64,000 nt of DNA from Psychroflexus halocasei (GTDB taxonomy: Bacteria; Bacteroidota; Bacteroidia; Flavobacteriales; Flavobacteriaceae): positions 1 through 64,000 of the forward strand of contig NZ_FNQF01000003.1 of NCBI RefSeq assembly GCF_900107595.1, given 5' to 3'. The stretch's first letter is position 1. Each line of letters opens with the position of its first letter. Position numbers and translations under genes: made by a program. Of this stretch, positions 43,853-51,676 are shown piece after piece. The notes under the pieces were generated by a model. That model was not told the origin of the DNA. It worked only from the letters and a program-made list of their open reading frames with translations, and searched no databases.

Positions 43853-44689
43853 TTATTTCCATTCAGCTAAACTCTCTTTATTCATTTTTATATAATCACT
43901 ATTTCCTGCTTTTTCAGCAGCTTTTAAAGATTTCTCAGCTACAGAAATTGCTTTCTTTTTATTTCCTGCTTTCGCATAGATTAAAGATTGCTGTCTTAAT
44001 ACCCAGTAAGGAGTTGCATCCATCATTGAAACTGCTTTTTCAATCCATTTTACAGATAATGAAATATCTTTGTCGGCTGTCATATAATAAACTGCTGCAT
44101 TATAATAATCATTTGCACTAGGTCCATTCATCACAGAATCAATACTTTCAGTCACAAGTTCATCTGTAATAAAATGAATAGGCACTTCAACTAAAGTATT
44201 CTCCCATGAAATTTGAAGGTGTGCGTAATCATTTTTAATTTCATTAATCCCTATCGTAAATGATTCTTGTTTGTGACTCAACTTTTTGACAGGAACTATA
44301 GCAGAAGCTGCTATTTTAGAAGCATCCCATTCTTGTGGTAAACCCCAGTTATCAGTTTTCTCGTAGAAATAAACTTCCCAATTGTTCTTTGAAGGCTTTG
44401 TATAAATTGCGTAAGAGCCAGCTTCTAACATTTGTTGATTAATTTTGACATCATGTTCAAAGTGAATCACGGAGTTTTCGTTTGCGCCTGTTCTCCATAC
44501 TTTATCAAAAGGAACTAAATTCCCAAAAACTTCACGATCCCGCATGGCAGGTCGAGAATAATCAATTTTGATAGTCGTCAGACCAACAATTTGTTTAAGA
44601 TTTGCTTTCGGACTCGGTTGAGGAGTTTGAATTTGTGCATTAAGGTGAGTCGTAAAAATAGTAACTAAAATCAATAGTATTTTTCTCAT
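43853..44689 (-). CDS. DUF2911-domain exported protein
   Basis: A 278-residue protein with a signal peptide (about 1-18). The DUF2911 domain spans about 25-170: QTPQPSPKANLKQIVGLTTI, YSRPAMRDREVFGNLVPFDK and VWRTGANENSVIHFE. The C-terminal 90 residues form helix pairs resembling TPR-type repeats (WIEKAVSMMDATPYWVLRQQ, ISVAEKSLKAAEKAGNSDYI). The family is widespread in Bacteroidota and of unknown function, presumably periplasmic. A TATATTTG -7 element (44706-44713, minus strand) lies 17 bases upstream. Confidence 0.85.
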   Translation of the reverse strand: MRKILLILVTIFTTHLNAQIQTPQPSPKANLKQIVGLTTIKIDYSRPAMRDREVFGNLVPFDKVWRTGANENSVIHFEHDVKINQQMLEAGSYAIYTKPSKNNWEVYFYEKTDNWGLPQEWDASKIAASAIVPVKKLSHKQESFTIGINEIKNDYAHLQISWENTLVEVPIHFITDELVTESIDSVMNGPSANDYYNAAVYYMTADKDISLSVKWIEKAVSMMDATPYWVLRQQSLIYAKAGNKKKAISVAEKSLKAAEKAGNSDYIKMNKESLAEWK

Positions 44690-44838
44690 TGAGATATTTT
44701 TTGCCCAAATATATTCACTCTAATTATATTTACTGTTAAAATTTGAAGAAATTAGGAATAAATTTAAAATTGGATATCTTCAAAAAGAAATTAAGCCGAT
44801 AGCAATTCATTTCGTAATTTTACCAAAAATTAAAAAAC

Positions 44839-45657
44839 ATGGATTTAAATCTTATTCCAAAACTTAAACATACGGATTCTAATAACTTCTTCTTGCTGGC
44901 TGGCCCTTGCGCTATTGAAGGTGAAGACATGGCAATGCAAATCGCTGAAGAAATTTTAAAAATCACGGATAAATATCAAATCCCTTTTATTTTTAAAGGT
45001 TCTTTCAAAAAAGCAAATCGTAGCCGAATTGATAGTTTTACAGGAATAGGTGATCAAAAAGCATTAGAAATTTTAAAAAAAGTTTCTGAAAAATTTGATG
45101 TTCCTACAGTTACGGATATTCACCAAGCTGAAGACGCAGCGATGGCTGCTCAATATGTTGATGTACTTCAAATACCTGCATTTTTGGTCAGACAAACAGA
45201 TTTAGTTGTTGCTGCTGCACAAACAGGTAAAGCTGTCAACCTCAAAAAAGGACAATTTATGAGTCCTGAAAGTATGCAACATACCGTACAGAAAGTTATT
45301 GATTCTGGAAATCAGAAAGCGATGATCACAGATAGAGGAACAATGTTTGGCTATCAAGATTTAATTGTAGATTTTAGGGGGATTCCGACAATGAAAAAGT
45401 ATGCCTCTACAGTTTTAGATGTGACACATTCACTTCAGCAACCCAACCAATCATCTGGTGTGACTGGTGGACGACCAGAAATGATAGAAACAATTGCTAA
45501 AGCTGGGATTGTCAATAATGTTGATGGACTTTTTATAGAAACACATTTTAACCCTAGCGAAGCTAAAAGCGATGGAGCAAATATGTTAGATATTAAGCAT
45601 TTAAATAGTTTGATGCATAAGCTAACTGAAATCAGAAAAACAATTAATCAGTTTTAA
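44839..45657 (+). CDS. kdsA: 3-deoxy-8-phosphooctulonate synthase
   Basis: A 272-residue KDO-8-phosphate synthase: AGPCAIEGEDMAMQIAEEI, FKGSFKKANRSRIDSFTG, VTDIHQAEDA, LQIPAFLVRQTDL and VTGGRPEMIE. It joins arabinose 5-phosphate and phosphoenolpyruvate to make KDO-8-phosphate for the lipopolysaccharide core. This tells of a Gram-negative envelope with KDO-type LPS. Other kds genes are not nearby. Monocistronic with a terminator at 45681. Confidence 0.95.
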   Translation: MDLNLIPKLKHTDSNNFFLLAGPCAIEGEDMAMQIAEEILKITDKYQIPFIFKGSFKKANRSRIDSFTGIGDQKALEILKKVSEKFDVPTVTDIHQAEDAAMAAQYVDVLQIPAFLVRQTDLVVAAAQTGKAVNLKKGQFMSPESMQHTVQKVIDSGNQKAMITDRGTMFGYQDLIVDFRGIPTMKKYASTVLDVTHSLQQPNQSSGVTGGRPEMIETIAKAGIVNNVDGLFIETHFNPSEAKSDGANMLDIKHLNSLMHKLTEIRKTINQF

Positions 45658-45680
45658 TAAAGAAGATTTATTTAAATATA

Positions 45681-45715
45681 AAAACGCTTGTAGAAATAAA
45701 TTCACAAGCGTTTTT
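45681..45715 (+). terminator. Terminator between kdsA and proline dehydrogenase gene
   Basis: A stem AAAACGCTTGT/ACAAGCGTTTT with a 12-base loop, then a T-run, between converging genes. Confidence 0.85.
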
Positions 45716-45737
45716 GTTTTTCGTGATATTTTGAAAG

Positions 45738-46931
45738 CTATTCGATACGTTTAACGTATTGACCGTCTCTCCTATCCTTTTCTTCTCTTAGCAATGCAAG
45801 TTCACGACCTGTTTGTCCTTGAACAGATGAATTCTCTTGTGCCCTTCTAATCAAATAAGGAACAACATCTTTAACAGGACCAAATGGAAGTAATTTTATC
45901 GCGTTTGAGTTCTCTTTAGCAATATTATAGGTAATGTGATCACTCATACCATAAAGTTGACCAAACCAAACTCTATCATCATCCAGCGGAATTCCTTTTT
46001 GCTCCATAGATTGTAAAGCCATATAAGTACTGACTTCATTGTGCGTTCCAATAAATAAAGAAATATCATCTATGTTGTTGATGCAATAGCCCATTGTTGC
46101 GTTAAAGTTAACATCTGTTGCCTCTTTGTCTTCACAAATTGGTGTAGGGTATCCCATTTTTTTTGCCCTCTTATTTTCTTTTTCCATGTAAGCTCCTCTC
46201 ACAATTTTAAAACCTAATCTAAAATTATTTGCTTGAGCGTACTCGTGAATTTCTTTGACATAAGAAAGTCTATCCCATCTATAACATTGTAAAGTATTAT
46301 AAACATAAGTTTTTTCTTTATTAAACTCTTGCATTAGCCTAAAACATAAATCATCTGCAGCTTTTTGCATCCACGACTCTTCAGCGTCAATAAGTAGTTT
46401 TGTATCATACTTCACAGCTGCTTCAGCTATACTATATAATCTTGCCTGTATTCTGTCCCATTCTTCTGTTTCCTTATCTGTCAAGACAGCTTCGGCTGAC
46501 ACCTTTTCCCAAATCTCAAATCGACCTAAACCAGTAGGCTTTGCGACAGCAAAAGGAAGCTCCTTAGCTGTTGATGCAAATTTGATAATCTCAATTTTAG
46601 TTTCAGCAGCTTTATCAAAATCTTCTTCAGTTTCTTTACCTTCAACCGAATAATCCAAAACAGAATGTACATTTTTGGTGTACATCAACTTAATTAGAGG
46701 CAAAGTTTCTTCTTGTGTTTCTCCTCCACAAAACTGTTTAAAAATTGTTTTTTTGATCAATGGTTGTATCGGTAACTTAATTGAGAGCGCTACATTTAAA
46801 GCAACAGTTGAGACAGGTACAAAAAAAGGAATATTCATCATTGAAAAAATGAATAATGAACGCTTTAAATCATCGTTATCTTTGAGTATAAAAGCGTGCT
46901 TTGTATCGTTAAATATTTTTGTGTCTAACAT
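45738..46931 (-). CDS. Proline dehydrogenase
   Basis: A 397-residue flavoenzyme with the PRODH barrel: KLLIDAEESWMQKAADDLCF, NTLQCYRWD, LGFKIVRGAYMEKENKRA, FIGTHNEVS, VWFGQLYGMSDH and the proline-binding YLIRRAQENSS near the end. It oxidises L-proline to pyrroline-5-carboxylate, passing electrons through FAD to the quinone pool. It is a stand-alone enzyme, not fused to P5C dehydrogenase as in PutA. A TATATTTG element (46948-46955, minus) 17 bases before the start is its likely promoter. Confidence 0.92.
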   Translation of the reverse strand: MLDTKIFNDTKHAFILKDNDDLKRSLFIFSMMNIPFFVPVSTVALNVALSIKLPIQPLIKKTIFKQFCGGETQEETLPLIKLMYTKNVHSVLDYSVEGKETEEDFDKAAETKIEIIKFASTAKELPFAVAKPTGLGRFEIWEKVSAEAVLTDKETEEWDRIQARLYSIAEAAVKYDTKLLIDAEESWMQKAADDLCFRLMQEFNKEKTYVYNTLQCYRWDRLSYVKEIHEYAQANNFRLGFKIVRGAYMEKENKRAKKMGYPTPICEDKEATDVNFNATMGYCINNIDDISLFIGTHNEVSTYMALQSMEQKGIPLDDDRVWFGQLYGMSDHITYNIAKENSNAIKLLPFGPVKDVVPYLIRRAQENSSVQGQTGRELALLREEKDRRDGQYVKRIE

Positions 46932-47023
46932 GCGAAAATAATTTTATCAAATATACTTATTGAATATCTTAAACCTTTACAAAAAGATGGTAATTTTACA
47001 GCAAAATTTAAGATTTATTCTCC

Positions 47024-48094
47024 ATGAATTTACTACAATTAAAGGACTATTCAATTCATTTCTTAAACACAGGTTATCAAGAAGTTAATAAATGGATTTC
47101 AGGCCGTGACTTTTCTAAAATATTTGTGCTCGTCGATTCAAATTCTCATCAACATTGTCTCAAATTATTTTTAGAAGAAATTGAAACAGATTTAGAAATA
47201 GAAATCATAGAAATTGAGGTTGGTGAAGCATACAAATCCATAAAAACTTGCAATCAACTTTGGCAAACCTTAGCTGACCTTGATGCTGATAAAGCTTCTC
47301 TTGTTTTAAACCTGGGTGGCGGCGTAGTGACTGATATTGGTGGTTTTATTGCTTCAACTTTTAAAAGAGGCCTTTCATTTATACATATTCCAACAACACT
47401 TTTAGGCATGGTTGATGCTGCAATTGGCGGAAAAAATGGTGTGAATGCTGGTACTCTTAAAAATCAAATCGGCGTCATTAACACTCCCGAAAAAGTGATG
47501 ATTGATCCACGCTTTTTATCAACTCTAAATCAAGCTGAAATGCGTAGTGGTTTAGCTGAAATGATTAAACATGGTTTTATTGCTGATCAAGCTTATTTAG
47601 ATACGTTTTTAGATTTATCAGCATTTAGTGTAGAAAAACTCACGGAACTCATAGAAAGATCAATTGAAATTAAAACAGAAATTTCTGAAAATGATCCACA
47701 TGAAAAAGGAATGCGAAAAGCTCTTAATTTTGGACATACATTAGGTCACGCAATTGAATCATACAGCATTGAAAATGATAACTTCCCAAAACTTCTTCAT
47801 GGTGAAGCTGTTGCCGTCGGTATGATTCTAGCCTTAAACCTTTCAGTACAAACACAAAGCTTCAAAAAAGATATGTATGAGAAATATGTTAAACTCATTA
47901 AAACTTATTTTACTAAAGTTGAGTTTTCAGAAAAGGATATTTCAGAAGTCGTAAAGCTTTTAAAACACGATAAAAAAAATACAAAAGGACGCATCAACTT
48001 TGTTCTTCTTTCTAACATAGGTCAGCCTGTTTTAGATTGTGAAGTCAACAATGAGATGATATATAAAGCTTTTGAAGCTTACAAAAAAGCATAA
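47024..48094 (+). CDS. aroB: 3-dehydroquinate synthase
   Basis: A 356-residue AroB: nucleotide-binding LNLGGGVVTDIGGFIASTFK, HIPTTLLGMVDAAIGGKNGV, and the zinc-binding residues in LAEMIKHGFI, LNFGHTLGHAIES and LLHGEAVAVG. It cyclises DAHP to 3-dehydroquinate, the second shikimate-pathway step, feeding aromatic amino acids and, through chorismate, the menaquinone genes found at 51677-55004. It is transcribed alone. Confidence 0.95.
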   Translation: MNLLQLKDYSIHFLNTGYQEVNKWISGRDFSKIFVLVDSNSHQHCLKLFLEEIETDLEIEIIEIEVGEAYKSIKTCNQLWQTLADLDADKASLVLNLGGGVVTDIGGFIASTFKRGLSFIHIPTTLLGMVDAAIGGKNGVNAGTLKNQIGVINTPEKVMIDPRFLSTLNQAEMRSGLAEMIKHGFIADQAYLDTFLDLSAFSVEKLTELIERSIEIKTEISENDPHEKGMRKALNFGHTLGHAIESYSIENDNFPKLLHGEAVAVGMILALNLSVQTQSFKKDMYEKYVKLIKTYFTKVEFSEKDISEVVKLLKHDKKNTKGRINFVLLSNIGQPVLDCEVNNEMIYKAFEAYKKA

Positions 48095-48129
48095 AAAAAG
48101 CTGTTTCAAAATATTTGAAACAGCTTTTT
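48095..48129 (+). terminator. Terminator between aroB and trxB
   Basis: A 16-bp stem AAAAAGCTGTTTCAAA/TTTGAAACAGCTTTTT with a 3-base loop directly after the aroB stop; symmetrical, so usable by both genes. Confidence 0.9.
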
Positions 48130-48149
48130 ATCAATTTTATAAAATGAAA

Positions 48150-49133
48150 TTAATCAGCTTGTGCTAAAGGCTCATTAGTTTCAATCATGTCAGTTCTAGC
48201 CATATATCTTTCAGCATCTAAAGCTGCCATACAGCCTGTTCCTGCTGCAGTTACTGCTTGTCTGTACTCATTATCTTGAACATCACCAGAAGCAAATACG
48301 CCAGGCATATTTGTTTTTGTTGATTTACCTTGAGTAATGACATAACCTGCATCATCCATCGTTAGGATACCCTTAAAAATATCTGTATTTGGTTTATGAC
48401 CGATAGCGATAAATAGACCTGTAATTTTAATTTCCTCTTTCTCTTGCGTTTGATTATTGACCATACGCAAACCTTCAACAACTTGATCACCCAAGACTTC
48501 ATCTATTTCAGTAAAATATCTCAAATCAATGTTTTTGGTATTTTTAACTCTATGTTGCATTGCCATAGAAGCTCTCATTTCACCTTTACGAACAAGCATT
48601 GTTACTTTAGAGCAAATGTTAGCAAGGTAAGTTGCTTCTTCACAAGCAGTATCTCCACCTCCAACAATAGCAACATCTTGACCTTTATAAAAGAAACCAT
48701 CACAAACTGCACATGCTGAAACACCGCCTCCACGCAATCTTTGTTCACTTGGCAAGCCTAAATATTTAGCTGAAGCACCTGTTGAAATAATTACAGAGTT
48801 TGCTTCTACCCATTCTTTATTATCAATTTGAGCTTTATGAACTCCGCCTTCTTTCTCAGAGAATTTAACTTTAGTCACCATCCCAATACGAACTTCTGTA
48901 CCGAAGCGCTCAGCTTGTTTTTGTAAATCAACCATCATTTGTGGTCCGTCGATTCCTTCAGGATAACCTGGAAAGTTATCAACTTCAGTTGTTGTCGTTA
49001 ACTGACCTCCTGGCTCCATTCCTGTATAAACAACTGGTTTCATATCAGCTCTTGCTGCATAAATAGCTGCAGTATAACCTGCAGGACCTGAACCAATAAT
49101 CAAACATTTTATACGTTCCAAATTTTCTGACAT
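48150..49133 (-). CDS. trxB: Thioredoxin-disulfide reductase
   Basis: A 327-residue flavoprotein: FAD motif GSGPAGYTAAIYAAR (14-28), redox-active C141-A-V-C144 (SACAVCDGFFYK), NADPH motif GGGDTACEEA, and the C-terminal FASGDVQDNEYRQAVTAAGTG. It reduces thioredoxin with NADPH; reduced thioredoxin also drives DsbD encoded at 5326. On the minus strand a TACATTTG element (49152-49159) 18 bases upstream is its likely -7 promoter element. Confidence 0.95.
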   Translation of the reverse strand: MSENLERIKCLIIGSGPAGYTAAIYAARADMKPVVYTGMEPGGQLTTTTEVDNFPGYPEGIDGPQMMVDLQKQAERFGTEVRIGMVTKVKFSEKEGGVHKAQIDNKEWVEANSVIISTGASAKYLGLPSEQRLRGGGVSACAVCDGFFYKGQDVAIVGGGDTACEEATYLANICSKVTMLVRKGEMRASMAMQHRVKNTKNIDLRYFTEIDEVLGDQVVEGLRMVNNQTQEKEEIKITGLFIAIGHKPNTDIFKGILTMDDAGYVITQGKSTKTNMPGVFASGDVQDNEYRQAVTAAGTGCMAALDAERYMARTDMIETNEPLAQAD

Positions 49134-49273
49134 ATGTAATAATTTTAACTACAAATGTAGCAAGAATTTCAAAACAAGCCGTCATAATCTCTTGTGAAGA
49201 TTACGCCAATCTTATCATCATTTTTGATTTTAGTCAAAGTCAGCAACTACAAATCTGTTTCAAACAAATTTAT

Positions 49274-49281
49274 TAGCTTTG
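49274..49281 (+). promoter_or_regulatory. -7 element for the tryptophan dioxygenase gene
   Basis: TAGCTTTG matches TAnnTTTG, 18 bases ahead of the ATG at 49300. It overlaps an apparent TTG start at 49279, which argues for the later ATG. Confidence 0.5.
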
Positions 49282-49299
49282 TTAAAACTTAAACACAAA

Positions 49300-50211
49300 A
49301 TGAATCAAGATATTCTCGATAAAGTCAATAAAAAATATGAATCTTTAGGTGAAAACCCTGACGCATACTTAGAAGGTTTAGTTTACGCAAAACCCATTAA
49401 TTACTGGGATTATATACAAGTTGATACACTTCTTTCTTTACAAAATACACGAACAGATTTTAAAGATGAATCCGTATTCATCATGTATCATCAAATCACA
49501 GAATTAGTGTTAAAATTAATGATTCATGAAATCTCACAAATTTGTGAAGAAGAAGATATAACAGAAGATTTTTTCATTGATAAGCTCTATAGGTTACAAC
49601 GTTATACAGATATGTTGATCACTTCATTTAGTGTTATGAAAGATGGAATGAGTTATGATGATTACAACAAATTCAGGATGACATTGACTCCAGCAAGTGG
49701 ATTTCAATCAGCACAATTCAGATTTTTAGAGATTTATGCAACACCTATTTTTAATTTGATTAACAAGAAAGAAAAAGAGAATCTTCCTGAAAACCCTGAT
49801 ACTGAAACTTTGTTTAAACATATTTATTGGCAAAGCGCAGGTTTAGATAAAAAAACAGGTAAGAAATCACATACACTCAAAGCTTTTGAAGATAAATACT
49901 TAGATGAATTTATCAGACTCGCCAAAAAAATGACAGGTCAAACTGTTAATGAAGTACTGTTAAAGTTTGAGCATCCTTCAGAAAAATTATTGAATGCTGC
50001 TCGTGATTTTGATAATGCATACAATGTTAAATGGCCACTGATACATTTAAGAACAGCAACGCAATATCTTGAGAAAAAAGGAGAACAAAAAGCAGCAACT
50101 GGCGGATCTGAATGGAAAAAATATTTACATCCAAAATTCCAACAACGTAAATTCTTCCCTCAGTTATGGAAAAATGAATCAATCATGGAATGGCATAAAA
50201 AGGAATGTTAA
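49300..50211 (+). CDS. Tryptophan 2,3-dioxygenase
   Basis: A 303-residue heme dioxygenase. Key stretches are YWDYIQVDTLLSLQ, FIMYHQITELVLKLMIHEI (distal-pocket region), FRMTLTPASGFQSAQFR (substrate-binding arginine), and IHLRTATQYL with ATGGSEWKKYL, where the histidine aligns with the heme axial ligand. It opens the indole ring of L-tryptophan to N-formylkynurenine, the first kynurenine-pathway step. It diverges from the best-known TDO proteins but keeps the important residues. Other kynurenine genes are not adjacent. Confidence 0.88.
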   Translation: MNQDILDKVNKKYESLGENPDAYLEGLVYAKPINYWDYIQVDTLLSLQNTRTDFKDESVFIMYHQITELVLKLMIHEISQICEEEDITEDFFIDKLYRLQRYTDMLITSFSVMKDGMSYDDYNKFRMTLTPASGFQSAQFRFLEIYATPIFNLINKKEKENLPENPDTETLFKHIYWQSAGLDKKTGKKSHTLKAFEDKYLDEFIRLAKKMTGQTVNEVLLKFEHPSEKLLNAARDFDNAYNVKWPLIHLRTATQYLEKKGEQKAATGGSEWKKYLHPKFQQRKFFPQLWKNESIMEWHKKEC

Positions 50212-50226
50212 CAGAATCTCATCACA

Positions 50227-50257
50227 TTGTAATCGGCATTATTTTTGTTTATCTTTG
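50227..50257 (+). promoter_or_regulatory. Promoter of the small exported protein gene
   Basis: TTG 50227-50229, 20 bases, TATCTTTG 50250-50257. The expected start, about 50262-50264, coincides with the ATG at 50263, so the mRNA may be leaderless. Confidence 0.7.
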
Positions 50258-50262
50258 TGATT

Positions 50263-50781
50263 ATGAAAAAGTTATTCCTCTTTTATTTTATTTCACTTAG
50301 TTTCTATGCTTTACAAGCTCAAGAATTTCGAGGTCAACTTTTTGAAATTTTTGACGCTCCAAGTTTAAGTGTACTCGACGATCCTTTTTCTGTAAACAAT
50401 CAAATTGAAAATAGCATCTCGACGATGAGAATTGATTTAAATGTTGATCCCTTTCGTGAGAAACGTCAAATTAATATGGTTGCTGCGATTGAGCACAAAA
50501 AACAACAAAAAAATAGAAGTCTTGATGAGTTTAGTTTTGTAAAAAGACAATTAGCATCTTTTGAAGCTAACAAGCCCAAACTCGATAATTCAGTCAACTT
50601 ATACTCACCATCTTATAACGATCAACCGATTTACTCAGGTTCAAATCGTGTAAAAAATTCTGTTTATGAAGATTTAGGTGATAGATTTAAATATCGAACA
50701 GGTTTCTACTCACCTTCATATCACAATTCGTATAGAAATCGAGACAAAAACAGAGCTAGGTTTTATATTGGTGCCTATTAA
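50263..50781 (+). CDS. Uncharacterised exported protein
   Basis: A 172-residue protein starting at the ATG at 50263 (a longer frame from 50245 starts inside the promoter). A signal peptide MKKLFLFYFISLSFYALQAQ is followed by a mature part rich in Ser, Asn, Tyr and Arg, with two similar SPSYN/SPSYHNSYRNR motifs (about 110-165) and no hydrophobic core segments. No family is recognised. The tyrosine/asparagine-rich repeats suggest a surface or matrix-associated protein (inference). It lies three bases from the end of the convergent cvfB-like gene. Confidence 0.6.
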   Translation: MKKLFLFYFISLSFYALQAQEFRGQLFEIFDAPSLSVLDDPFSVNNQIENSISTMRIDLNVDPFREKRQINMVAAIEHKKQQKNRSLDEFSFVKRQLASFEANKPKLDNSVNLYSPSYNDQPIYSGSNRVKNSVYEDLGDRFKYRTGFYSPSYHNSYRNRDKNRARFYIGAY

Positions 50782-50782
50782 T

Positions 50783-51631
50783 CTATTCTTTATCACTGAG
50801 CAATTGAATGCCTTCACCTTTGACGATTTTAATATCTTTTGATTTATATAAACTGCCAATTGCTTTCTTGAAAGCTTTCTTACTCAAATGAAATTTTTGA
50901 TAAATCAATTCAGGATGAGATTTGTCATGAATTCCAATAAATCCATCTTCTGTCTTTTTTAACTCATCCAAAACGATTTGTGAATTTGGCTCAATACTTT
51001 TATAACCAAATTTCTGGAGAGTGACATCAATTTTAGAATCTTTTCTAATTTTTCTGATGTAGCCTGTTAAGCGATCACCTGTTCTTAATTCTTTATAAAC
51101 CTCATCATTATAAAGTAATCCGCTATGAATTTCATTGATGATTAAATTATAACCAAGTTCAGTTTTGTTTGTTACAATTAAATCAACCTCATCAAATTCT
51201 TCAACTGTGAGAACTGAATTATCAACAAATTTATTAACTCTACTTGAAGCAACTAATCGATTCGTTTCTTCATCGAGATAACAAAAAACGAGATATTTTT
51301 CACCAACATGCATTTTGTAAGATTGTTCAATATATGGAACAAATAAATGCTTCTCTAGTCCCCAATCTAAAAATGCACCGTGATCGCTTACATCAACACA
51401 TTCAAGCATTGCGAACTCATCGAGCATGATTTTTGGTTCAAGATTAGTCGCAACTGGACGTTCATCAAAATCTAGATATACGAAAACTTCTAACTCATCT
51501 CCAATCTCAAATGTTTCTGGTTTATATTTATTAGGCAATAAAACTTCATCGCCAGCTTCATTTTTTAAAAATAATCCTGGCGCTGTATCTCTATCAATAA
51601 CTAATTTGTGTTTTATCCCTAACTCTAACAT
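50783..51631 (-). CDS. cvfB: CvfB-like S1 RNA-binding protein
   Basis: A 282-residue protein with tandem S1-type OB domains and a C-terminal winged helix. The start is the ATG at 51631, because the in-frame earlier ATG at 51649 falls within the promoter. Motifs include FEIGDELEVFVYLDFDERPV, VSDHGAFLDWGLEKHLFVPY, LRTGDRLTGYIRKIRKDSKI and the C-terminal LSKKAFKKAIGSLYKSKDI. Staphylococcal CvfB binds RNA and affects virulence gene expression; YitL is the Bacillus counterpart. In this organism the role is probably general RNA metabolism. Confidence 0.88.
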   Translation of the reverse strand: MLELGIKHKLVIDRDTAPGLFLKNEAGDEVLLPNKYKPETFEIGDELEVFVYLDFDERPVATNLEPKIMLDEFAMLECVDVSDHGAFLDWGLEKHLFVPYIEQSYKMHVGEKYLVFCYLDEETNRLVASSRVNKFVDNSVLTVEEFDEVDLIVTNKTELGYNLIINEIHSGLLYNDEVYKELRTGDRLTGYIRKIRKDSKIDVTLQKFGYKSIEPNSQIVLDELKKTEDGFIGIHDKSHPELIYQKFHLSKKAFKKAIGSLYKSKDIKIVKGEGIQLLSDKE

Positions 51632-51646
51632 TTGCAAATTTTTGTG

Positions 51647-51654
51647 CAAAGTTA
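51647..51654 (-). promoter_or_regulatory. -7 element for the cvfB-like gene
   Basis: On the minus strand TAACTTTG, followed by C, matches TAnnTTTG and lies 15 bases before the ATG at 51631. Confidence 0.55.
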
Positions 51655-51676
51655 GGATAAAACAATCATAAAAACA

